DNA from: Dehalococcoidia bacterium
Lineage (GTDB): Bacteria; Chloroflexota; Dehalococcoidia; Lucifugimonadales; Lucifugimonadaceae
Direction of reading: 5' to 3'
Length of the DNA: 40,315 bases
Assembly: GCA_028285005.1 (NCBI GenBank)
Contig: JANQQP010000026.1
Span: 1 to 40,315, forward strand
In this document: positions 32,575 through 39,476 of the stretch, piece after piece
How positions within the stretch are numbered: position 1 is the stretch's first letter
How the letters are laid out: every line of letters begins with the position of its first letter
Program-made: the position numbers and the translations under genes
The notes under the pieces: generated by a model
Told to the model about the DNA's origin: nothing
The model's database searches: none
The model's input: only the letters and a program-made list of their open reading frames with translations

Positions 32575-33378
32575 TCACCCCTTGCTGGCGCAGCCGCCGT
32601 CTACGTTGATGATCTCGGCGGAGATGAAACGGGACTCATCTGATGCCAGGAAGAGCACGAGATTGGCGACGTCGACGGGATAGCCTGGACCCTGCACGGC
32701 CTGCACGAGGTTGAACAGCTTTTCGAAGGCGTGATGCCCGCCGTCGGGATCGTTGATCGTGCCGCGAGTCGCTCCCGGCGTCATGATCTGTCCCGGCCGG
32801 ACGCCATTCACACGGATGTTGTGCCGTCCACCGACTCCTGCCATGTAGCGCGTGATGGCATCCACACCGGCTTTGGCGGCCCAGTAAGAAGACGATGTTG
32901 CGCCGTACTCGTCCTGCATGCGGGAGCTCATGCCGCGCTGGGCTGCGAGCGACGACATGTTGATCACGGAGCCGCCGCCTGCGGCTATAAGATGCGGCCA
33001 CATGGCGCGGGTCATCATCATGGTGCCCACGAGGTTCACGTTCAGGACGCGGAGGAAGTCCTCGGTCGTCTCGTCAGGGAAGTTGCCCCTTGCGCCGCCG
33101 CCCGCGTTGTTGAACAGCACGTTTATAGAGCCGTAGACGCTCGCTGCCTGCTCAGCCGCCGAGTTCACGGAGGCCTCGTCGGAGACGTCGCACTGGATGA
33201 AGGTGGCTTCACCTCCCTCGGCTTTGATAGCAGCCTCGACCTCGGCTCCTTGCTCCTGGCGGCGGGCCATCAGGATGACTTTCGCACCCTCTTTGGCGAA
33301 GAGGTGGCCGGTGCCTTCTCCAATGCCGCTATTGCCGCCCGTTATGACGGCCACTTTCCCTTCGAGTCGTCCTGCCAT
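32575..33378 (-). CDS. Short-chain dehydrogenase/reductase
   Basis: This classical SDR has 267 residues. The cofactor loop is TGGNSGIG (13-20), followed by NNAG at 90-93. The catalytic Ser143 (NMSS), Tyr165 and Lys169 (YWAAK) are all present. An insert of about 15 residues (RGMSSRMQDEYGATSS) lies between the Ser and Tyr. The C-terminus EIINVDGGC is typical of 3-oxoacyl-ACP-reductase-like enzymes. Cofactor preference: the Arg39-Arg40 pair after strand 2 (LMARR) favours NADP. The substrate is unknown. GGAGG lies 11 bases before the ATG. It stands 98 bp upstream of ccmC on the same strand but is not overlapping, so its link to haem handling is doubtful. Confidence 0.9.
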   Translation of the reverse strand: MAGRLEGKVAVITGGNSGIGEGTGHLFAKEGAKVILMARRQEQGAEVEAAIKAEGGEATFIQCDVSDEASVNSAAEQAASVYGSINVLFNNAGGGARGNFPDETTEDFLRVLNVNLVGTMMMTRAMWPHLIAAGGGSVINMSSLAAQRGMSSRMQDEYGATSSSYWAAKAGVDAITRYMAGVGGRHNIRVNGVRPGQIMTPGATRGTINDPDGGHHAFEKLFNLVQAVQGPGYPVDVANLVLFLASDESRFISAEIINVDGGCASKG

Positions 33379-33679
33379 GAGTCTGCCTCCAGTACTGGGT
33401 TTGGGCAGATCATAGGCTTGAATCCGGGCGCGTGTCCTGAGCGAAACCGAAGGGTCTCAACATCGGGTCGCCGACTTGTGGTGGGAGTGTTCGGTTCCTG
33501 GGAGCGAAGCCTGAAGTCTTCCAAGCCCGGCAGATTCAAGGCCCTAAGGTTCGCTGCTCCTGTGTTGGAAAGATTTTCGCTGACTACGTGCCTACCACGG
33601 GACGCTCCCGGGCGCGCCCTGGCAGGCAGGCTGGAGCGCATCCTGACGCGCTCCAGCCCTGCTCTCCAGGGACTCAGCT
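33379..33679. other. Gap with diverged type E repeat and a stem-loop
   Basis: No gene is seen. The stretch at 33431-33460 (CCTGAGCGAAACCGAAGGGT inside) is a diverged type E unit. An 11-bp perfect stem GGCTGGAGCGC/GCGCTCCAGCC (33629-33658) with an eight-base loop lies 22 bp past the stop of the AztD-like gene. It could end that transcript, although there is no T-run. Confidence 0.6.
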
Positions 33680-35020
33680 CTACCAGTCAGGCGAAACTGC
33701 AGCGATCGGGCGGAGACTGAAGGCAAACGGCACCGATGGAAGCTCAATCCCAGCGTCGACGATCTCCCAGGCCTCCAGGTCAACAACTACGACGGAGGCG
33801 GTGCGACCATCGAGAGCGTAAACCCGGTTCGCGGCGACAGCCAGGCGTGCGTTGTCTGTATCTTCGAATGCCGGTGCGAGTGAGAGGGGTTCACCCTCCA
33901 CAGAGAAGTCACTAAGGGAGACTCGATACAACTTCCCGTCGACTCCGAGAACGAGGAGGTGATCGCCGTCCTGCAACGCGAGCGCCTTTTGGCTGGCAGG
34001 CACAGTGTAGGTGCCTATGTCGCGCGCCAGGGGGTCGACGATCATGAACTGTGGACCAAAGTCCCCGAAGATGACCGGCGAGGTCCCGTGAGACTCCAGT
34101 AACCATGCGCGACCGCCCGAGCCTTCGGGGTAGGCGAGCATTTCAGAGGAGAACTCAGTCCCGTCGTGGGTCACGAGAAGAATTCCCTCACCGCAGCCGA
34201 AGGCAACGTAGTCTTCTCGAGCCGTCTCTCCGTGCAGGGCGGTGCAGGTTCCAGTCTCGTGCACCGGCGTGCTCGTGTCGCTGAGGTCATAGACCGCGAC
34301 CCCTGCGGGACTCGGCATTCCCTCCACCTCAACGGCGGTGGAGATGAGCAGGTGGTCATGCCACACCAGGGCAACCCCGTGGTGAGGCATGTTGGTCGGC
34401 ACAACCTCAATGTCGATTTCTCCACCTGAGCTCAGCTGCGTCGTGGAGACTATGTGGGCTTCTCCGAGACCGTCGAAGTAGACGGCCACCTTCCCGTCAT
34501 GAGTGACGATGTGAGTGGGTTGCGGGTCTGACATCGAAAACGGGTGCAGGCTGGGATCCTTCTTGCTGAGATGAAAGTGATCTCCGTGGGCGGTGACTCG
34601 AGAACCGACGTCGATGATCTCAACGCGATCGTCGCCGTAGTGCGCCATCCAACTGTAGGGGCTTGTTCCCTCCGCTCCCTGGATGATCGCACCGGGAGCC
34701 GCGACGGGCACGGTCCACGATGCAAACGTATCGAGGTCCACTACGTAGACTTCTGGGAGCGTTGCGGAGGCGACCACGAGACGTCCCCGCGTTAAGCCAC
34801 TGGGCTGAACCATCGGAGTAGCGGTAGGGACCGCCGTGGGCTGAGCTGTTGCGGTCGCAGTTGGAACGGTCGTGGGTTGGGTAGTTGGAGTTGCAGTCGG
34901 GGCCGCCGCGGGCGGAGCAGTCGGAGTTGGCTCCTCGCTACCGCATGCCATGGCGATCCCCATGGTCGCTAAAAGCACCAGCCAGATTGCAGCTCTGCGT
35001 GTTGTGAACATAGCGCTCAT
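33680..35020 (-). CDS. AztD-like zinc metallochaperone lipoprotein (beta-propeller)
   Basis: The 446-residue product has a lipobox (IAMAC, Cys26), a PTATP-type linker (30-72) and a propeller domain with repeated DGK/DGR blades. It resembles AztD, the periplasmic zinc chaperone that serves AztABC uptake. The similarity lies in the segments HGDHFH (145-150), PTHIVTHDGKVAVYFDG with His170 and His174, MPHHGVAL (His213, His214), ALHGE (His263) and VAFGCGEGILLV. The His clusters are candidate zinc ligands, and Cys259 and Cys276 may form a disulfide. No aztABC transporter genes are in the window. The assignment rests on remembered family features and needs a search. The ATG has GGAT upstream. Two inverted repeats in front suggest metal-dependent control. 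Confidence 0.72.
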   Translation of the reverse strand: MSAMFTTRRAAIWLVLLATMGIAMACGSEEPTPTAPPAAAPTATPTTQPTTVPTATATAQPTAVPTATPMVQPSGLTRGRLVVASATLPEVYVVDLDTFASWTVPVAAPGAIIQGAEGTSPYSWMAHYGDDRVEIIDVGSRVTAHGDHFHLSKKDPSLHPFSMSDPQPTHIVTHDGKVAVYFDGLGEAHIVSTTQLSSGGEIDIEVVPTNMPHHGVALVWHDHLLISTAVEVEGMPSPAGVAVYDLSDTSTPVHETGTCTALHGETAREDYVAFGCGEGILLVTHDGTEFSSEMLAYPEGSGGRAWLLESHGTSPVIFGDFGPQFMIVDPLARDIGTYTVPASQKALALQDGDHLLVLGVDGKLYRVSLSDFSVEGEPLSLAPAFEDTDNARLAVAANRVYALDGRTASVVVVDLEAWEIVDAGIELPSVPFAFSLRPIAAVSPDW

Positions 35021-35367
35021 CGCTGATCTATCCTTTCAATATCGGGTATTAATTGATACTTCATATCATCACTGGCCGTGATAGGGAATCGTGTCAAGTG
35101 ATGATCTCTTGATGTAGTCTCGATCCGTGCGAGAAAATTCTATGCGCCATGCCCTCCACTCGCAATAGAAATTATTGAGAGTACATCTCATTAAATAGTT
35201 CAAGTGAACGGCAGCATGCGACGCGGTCAGCAGCCATGTCGCCGGGGCGCAGAAGAGGTTCCGGGGTTTAGCTCTTCACAGGCTGTCTATGCCTTGAGCT
35301 ACGGCGTCTTCTAGAATGAGCTGGCACGCCGGCAGCTCGACGTACGCCACCAGCGCGGGAGATTCAG
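35021..35367. other. AT-richer divergent regulatory region
   Basis: This region between the divergent AztD-like and PspC genes is markedly more AT-rich than its surroundings. It holds the two inverted repeats described at 35054-35082 and, on the minus strand, a perfect TTGACA at 35092-35097 without a matching -10. No gene or RNA is recognisable in it. Confidence 0.6.
35054..35082. promoter_or_regulatory. Two adjoining 5-5-5 inverted repeats (candidate operators)
   Basis: TGATA-CTTCA-TATCA (35054-35068) and ATCAC-TGGCC-GTGAT (35068-35082) sit end to end, 34 bp upstream of the AztD-like start. Fur-family regulators such as Zur bind 15-19-bp palindromes of this kind and would suit a zinc chaperone. 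Identity as a Zur box is a guess: the two repeats differ in sequence. Confidence 0.4.
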
Positions 35368-35814
35368 ATGCAGAATCAGAAGCAGGTTTCGCCAGATCTT
35401 CGACGTAGCCGCGAAAACCGGATGATCTTCGGCGTGGCTTCGGGTCTTGGCGACTACTTCGCGATCGACGTAGCGATCGTCCGCGTCATATTTGTCGTCA
35501 CTGCCTTCCTGAGCCTCGGCATCACTCTGCTGATCTACTTCTTGCTCGCGATCTTCATGCCCGAGCAGGAGAAGGCCAACGACAGCGAAACGAGTGTCGA
35601 ACGGTCCTTGAGCAGGTCGGACGAGACGCAGCTTGTTGAAAGCCGCCAGCGTTTCGGCGCATGGCTCATCATCGGCCTCGGCGCGCTTCTGCTGGCGGCG
35701 AACCTCGGCTGGTTCCAGTGGTTCAGCATTGGCCGGTTCTGGCCTCTGTTGCTGATAGCGTTCGGTGTTGTGCTGCTGGCCGGAGTTTTCCGAGGCAAGC
35801 CGGAAAGCCGCTAG
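35368..35814 (+). CDS. PspC-domain membrane stress protein
   Basis: This 148-residue protein has an N-terminal PspC domain (DLRRSRENRMIFGVASGLGDYFAIDVAIVRVIFVV, 10-45) with the usual amphipathic and first membrane segment. A second span (about 48-63) ends in IFMPEQE. After a charged linker come two more hydrophobic helices (about 98-112 and 127-142) resembling a LiaF-like membrane domain. PspC proteins respond to membrane stress in the phage-shock or LiaIFSR systems. No PspA or two-component genes are nearby. The gene is convergent with the first epimerase gene and 13 bp from it. Confidence 0.88.
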   Translation: MQNQKQVSPDLRRSRENRMIFGVASGLGDYFAIDVAIVRVIFVVTAFLSLGITLLIYFLLAIFMPEQEKANDSETSVERSLSRSDETQLVESRQRFGAWLIIGLGALLLAANLGWFQWFSIGRFWPLLLIAFGVVLLAGVFRGKPESR

Positions 35815-35827
35815 CTCGACGGCTGGC

Positions 35828-36577
35828 TCAGCTCTTCATCCAGTACTGACTCAGGTCGTCCTGCGGCTGCCAGCCCAGGATCCGCTTCGCCTTCTCATTG
35901 GAAAACTTGCCATGTGGAAGGTCTGGGAACATGAAAAAGACCTCGGACCGTGATGGCAGCGCAGAGAGATCAATATCGAGCGCACACCTGAATGAGTCTG
36001 CGGCGTCTCGCCATGACACCGTATACGGGACAAGATCGTGGCCGATCTGCGCTATGGGATCTCCGGGCTCACCAACGTGTGTTTCGGCGTGGAGGAACAT
36101 GTAGAAGAGCAGGTCCATGACGTGAATGTCATGGAACTCGGTGAAGACGTTGCAGATCTCCTGGCCCAGCGATTTCGTGAGCGCGTACAGCCATGTTCCG
36201 GGATGCGCTGGCACGTCAGGCCCAACTCCATGGTCGAAGCGTTCGTAGCTTGGGCCAGCGACTGCGTAGAACGGTCCGGTATTGATCACACGGTCGATGT
36301 TGTGCTCAACGGCGGCGACCATCATGTTGTAACAACCGCGGGCGCTCACATCGAAGGCGCGGACTCTGTCCGTGCGCATGACCGAGAGGTTGATGATGGC
36401 GTCCATGCCTTCGGCCACCCGAACCACGTGATCGAGGTCCGATGCATCGACCTTGATGTACTCGTGGGGCGTGTCGAGGTCATTGATGTCGGTAAGCCGC
36501 AGTGTGTGGTGGGGTTCCAGGGCTTTGATGACGTGGGGTCCGAGCATGCCATTGGCACCGAGTATGAGGACGTTCAA
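35828..36577 (-). CDS. NAD-dependent epimerase/dehydratase family protein (intact)
   Basis: This extended-SDR protein (249 residues) has the NAD loop GANGMLG with all three glycines (7, 10, 13), a strand-2 acidic Asp30, and catalytic Tyr131-x3-Lys135 (YALTK). It is shorter than typical sugar-nucleotide epimerases (about 310), so the substrate domain is reduced. Homologues are often annotated as NAD(P)-dependent oxidoreductases. The TTG start overlaps the stop of the second epimerase gene as TTGA, so the two are co-translated. With its degenerate neighbour it may form a heteromer. No glycosyltransferase or nucleotide-sugar genes are near. Confidence 0.87.
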   Translation of the reverse strand: MNVLILGANGMLGPHVIKALEPHHTLRLTDINDLDTPHEYIKVDASDLDHVVRVAEGMDAIINLSVMRTDRVRAFDVSARGCYNMMVAAVEHNIDRVINTGPFYAVAGPSYERFDHGVGPDVPAHPGTWLYALTKSLGQEICNVFTEFHDIHVMDLLFYMFLHAETHVGEPGDPIAQIGHDLVPYTVSWRDAADSFRCALDIDLSALPSRSEVFFMFPDLPHGKFSNEKAKRILGWQPQDDLSQYWMKS

Positions 36578-37284
36578 CGCTCAGCCCTCCCTTGCGGTGA
36601 GAAGCCGAGGCTGACCGGTGGCGAGACATCATCTGCGCTCCACCACGGTTGGCCAACGAGATAGCGGGCGCCCGGGACCGCGGACTGAACGTGGAAGATG
36701 TCCAACCAGCCGGAGAGTTCGGCGTCGAGCGCCTTTGTTACAGCCTGTGCTGCGTCGTCAAAGTACAGGGCAGAAGTTGATGGCTGTGATTCGCCGTCTT
36801 CGGTTAGCTCGCCCAGCCTGAGGATGACCACCTGTATGCCATGCTCTCGTGCGAACTCCCGGCACACGATCTCGCCGAGGTGCGTCGCCAGCAACGGCGG
36901 GTTGGTCGTGGGGCGCGGCTTCCAGCGTTCGGTCACCGCCATTTTCTCGTCATACAGGTCCAGGAGCCGGAGCGTGCTTAAGTAGACGAAGCGCGGGACG
37001 CCTTCTTCGACCGCAGCGCGCAGCAGGTTGTACGTGCAACGCATCTGGTAGTCGAGTTGGTCTGAGGCGCTGGCGTCAGGGTCAGAAGCTCCCGAGTGAA
37101 CGATGACGTCGACGCCTGCGATGAGCGAGTTCGTAGCGCGACTGTGATCGAGATCGGAGCGTTCGAAGTCGTGTGGTGATTCGATCTGGTCGCGGTCAGT
37201 GACGTGCACATCGTGATGGGTGGCAAGCGAGTCTGCCAGGTGGCGAGAAAGGTCTGAACCGCCGGATGTGATGAGGATCTTCAA
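36574..37284 (-). CDS. NAD-dependent epimerase/dehydratase paralogue with degenerate active site
   Basis: This 236-residue extended-SDR paralogue of the following gene has the same length class and matching helices (MRCTYNLLRAAVEEGVPRFVYLST, then CREFAREHGIQVVILRLGEL). The cofactor loop is damaged: aligning SGGSDLS to GxxGxxG leaves only one or two glycines. Where the paralogue has Tyr131/Lys135 this protein has Pro130/Thr134 by my alignment, so catalysis looks lost. It starts at TTG 37284 with GAGG about seven bases upstream, and is the first gene of the pair. It may be a structural or regulatory partner. A misread alignment is possible; no frameshift is seen. Confidence 0.83.
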   Translation of the reverse strand: MKILITSGGSDLSRHLADSLATHHDVHVTDRDQIESPHDFERSDLDHSRATNSLIAGVDVIVHSGASDPDASASDQLDYQMRCTYNLLRAAVEEGVPRFVYLSTLRLLDLYDEKMAVTERWKPRPTTNPPLLATHLGEIVCREFAREHGIQVVILRLGELTEDGESQPSTSALYFDDAAQAVTKALDAELSGWLDIFHVQSAVPGARYLVGQPWWSADDVSPPVSLGFSPQGRAER

Positions 37285-37350
37285 CTGGAGCCTCGTGAGA
37301 GTGTGGAGTGCGGCCCACAGAGTGCCACATTGGGCAGGGCCGCGCCAGAA

Positions 37351-38118
37351 TCAGTCTTCCAGGATGAACTGGAAGATGACTGCGGAGACGATCACGAAGA
37401 CGATGTCGAAGCCTATGGCCAACTGAAGCCACTGCGACATCTCGCTCCACGAATCGCCTGCCACAAGGTCGGCAGTCGCTTCGATCGATGCGAGCAGCAG
37501 CGGGGCGACGACCGGCAGGAAGAGCAGCGGCAGCATGATTTCGCGGGCGCGGACTCGCACGCTCATGGCGGCGAAGAGTGTGCCGACCGAGCTAAAGCCG
37601 ATCACCAGCAATACGGCAATCGCAAGCAGCTCAAGCCGGAACACGACCAGGTTGAAGAGCACCGCGAAAACCGGCAGCGCTATGGCGATGGAGATTGCAA
37701 GGAACATCAGGTTGCCGAGCGCCTTGCCGAGGAAGATGAGATCGCGGCTGATGGGAGTAAGCATCAGCCCCTCGAGCGTGTCGCGCTCCATCTCGAGTGA
37801 GAATGCGCGGTTGAGGCCGATGACGCCTGCGAATGCGATGCCGGCCCAGAGCACGCCCGGTCCGACCAACTCGGCGTTGTCAGCCTGCTGGATGTCGATG
37901 GCGAAGGTGAAGATGGCGAACACCAGTAGGACGAAACCGGCGATGGAGACGATGACGTCGCGGTTGCGGAGTTCGAGTAGCAGGTCTTTGCGTGCGATGG
38001 CCCAAATGACACCTAGCGAGGCGACGAAGACGCCGGGTGAGCCGCTATCCTGCTGTTCGGAGGTTGGCGCAGTTTCGGTCTGATCGCCGCTGCCGCGTTC
38101 GGAGTGGAACTCTGCCAC
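37351..38118 (-). CDS. ccmB: Haem exporter membrane subunit CcmB
   Basis: CcmB is the permease of the CcmAB ABC transporter that powers release of haem-loaded CcmE. The 255-residue product has six hydrophobic spans and family segments KDLLLELRNRD (about 45-54), VLWAGIAFAGVIGLNRAFSLEMERDTLEGLMLTP (about 89-122) and LGKALGNLMFL. A disordered lead of about 30 residues (rich in Ser, Gly and Thr) is extra to E. coli CcmB (220). It starts at a GTG whose first base is shared with the last base of the ccmA stop, so ccmA and ccmB are coupled. Confidence 0.93.
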   Translation of the reverse strand: MAEFHSERGSGDQTETAPTSEQQDSGSPGVFVASLGVIWAIARKDLLLELRNRDVIVSIAGFVLLVFAIFTFAIDIQQADNAELVGPGVLWAGIAFAGVIGLNRAFSLEMERDTLEGLMLTPISRDLIFLGKALGNLMFLAISIAIALPVFAVLFNLVVFRLELLAIAVLLVIGFSSVGTLFAAMSVRVRAREIMLPLLFLPVVAPLLLASIEATADLVAGDSWSEMSQWLQLAIGFDIVFVIVSAVIFQFILED

Positions 38119-38828
38119 TAGAGCGCTCCCAACGCTTCTGTCGGCTCGGAGAACCTGGCCTGGAGCTGAGCGATGTCGATCGCCGATGCAGGCTCGTGGA
38201 GTGCGACACGGCCGCGTTCGAGCGCGGCGACACTGTCGGCAACCTGCAGGCCGAGCTCGATCTGGTGCGTGGTCATGATGACCGAGCGGTCGGCCGACCG
38301 GAACTCGTTGATGATGCCTTCAAGGATGCAGCGCGCTCGTTGGTCGAGTCCAGACTCCGGTTCGTCTAGCAGGAGCGTGCGCGGTGAGTGGAGCATGGCA
38401 CGGGCGAGTGCCACGCGTTTTTGCTGGCCGTGAGAGAGCAGGCGTACTCGGATGTCGGCGCGCCGGTCCATCTCCACACGCTGGAGCAGCTCAGCAATGC
38501 GGCGATCAGGCGATGGCAGGCCGAACATGCGGGCGAAGAAAGCGAGGTTTTCCGAGACCGTCATGTCGCCGTAGAGCATTGGCGAGTGCATCACGACCCC
38601 GATGCTCTGCCGCACCAGCTCTCCGTTCTTCGCTACGTCCATTCCGTGAATAGTCGCTGTGCCGGAATCAGACTTCGTGAGAGTTGCGAGGATGCGGAGG
38701 AGCGTGGTTTTGCCTGCTCCGTTCGGGCCGAGCAGCACCAGGACCTGGCCGTTGGGCGCTGTCAGGTTGAGCCCGCGCAGCACGCCGGTGACGCCGTATG
38801 ACTTGACGAGCTCTTTGACTTCGATCAT
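38118..38828 (-). CDS. ccmA: Haem exporter ATPase CcmA
   Basis: This ABC ATPase (236 residues) energises CcmB. Walker A is GPNGAGKT (about 34-41), the signature is LSHGQQKR (about 131-138), Walker B is TLLLDEPESGLD (about 151-162), and the switch His is in TTHQIELG (about 186). The usual LSGGQ reads LSHGQ, a change often seen in CcmA proteins. The ATG at 38828 has only a weak AGG upstream. It is first of the ccmAB operon and is separated from ccmCDE by six unrelated genes on both strands. CcmF/H would be needed to complete the system but are not in view. Confidence 0.94.
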   Translation of the reverse strand: MIEVKELVKSYGVTGVLRGLNLTAPNGQVLVLLGPNGAGKTTLLRILATLTKSDSGTATIHGMDVAKNGELVRQSIGVVMHSPMLYGDMTVSENLAFFARMFGLPSPDRRIAELLQRVEMDRRADIRVRLLSHGQQKRVALARAMLHSPRTLLLDEPESGLDQRARCILEGIINEFRSADRSVIMTTHQIELGLQVADSVAALERGRVALHEPASAIDIAQLQARFSEPTEALGAL

Positions 38829-38962
38829 TTCAGTTGCCTACTATTCGCCAATGTAGCGCGAGCAGTTTGCGGCCTGTGATCGAAGTTTACGTGTCTGCGC
38901 TTTGCAGCACGAACGATTCAGCAGGTTGGATATCCGGATAAACGGATGAGGAGACTGAGACG

Positions 38963-39475
38963 TTGGCTTCCGATGTGCGGGCGACAGACGAGCGGCGGAT
39001 GTCGGCGACTGCTCACCTTGTGCGGCGTCATTTCAAGCTGATCGACGCGCATTTCGAGACCAGCCGCTCTGTCGAGCAGACGGTCGAACACCTTCGCAGG
39101 ACATTGCATCTTTCGGAAGCCGATGCCTCCGCGGTCTACGCCGGATATCTGCGCAGGAAGAGACGACGCTACAGGATCTACGTTGGGATGCTGCTGACGG
39201 CTGGGCTAGTTTCGCTGGTTGGCGTGAACGTGCTGATCCCTGTGACTGAGGACCGGTTCTCGTTCTCACCTACGGCGCTGATCTTCTCGTTCGCTCCAAT
39301 CGTCTTCTTCAGCCCGTTCACTGGCTGGTTGGCTCACAGAACCTGGCGGATTGGCGAGCGGACCGCTGCCGGCGCGCTGTGGACTTTCCTGCTCTACTCG
39401 CTGCTGATCCAATCAAGTGTGCTGACCACGTGGGTTGTCATCTGGCTGGTGTTCGTAGCGTGGAGGTTCGAGTAG
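38963..39475 (+). CDS. Membrane protein of unknown function
   Basis: I do not recognise a family. The 170-residue product has a charged cytosolic N-terminus (1-70, helical, ending in RRKRRRYRIYVG) and then about three hydrophobic spans: 74-92, 105-120 and 138-165, the last a long one that may be two. The arrangement, with a 2TM-like core and a polar N-terminal helix pair, suggests a small membrane anchor. A TTG start is supported by GAGGAG (38948-38953) nine bases upstream. The ATG at 38999 would remove 12 residues. It is divergent from ccmA and ends one base from the amidohydrolase gene, convergently. Confidence 0.75.
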   Translation: MASDVRATDERRMSATAHLVRRHFKLIDAHFETSRSVEQTVEHLRRTLHLSEADASAVYAGYLRRKRRRYRIYVGMLLTAGLVSLVGVNVLIPVTEDRFSFSPTALIFSFAPIVFFSPFTGWLAHRTWRIGERTAAGALWTFLLYSLLIQSSVLTTWVVIWLVFVAWRFE

Positions 39476-39476
39476 C

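Noticed and set aside
33629..33658. A classic intrinsic terminator after the AztD-like gene
   Set aside because: The 11-bp stem is perfect but no T-run follows on either strand, so it is only reported as a stem-loop in the gap entry.
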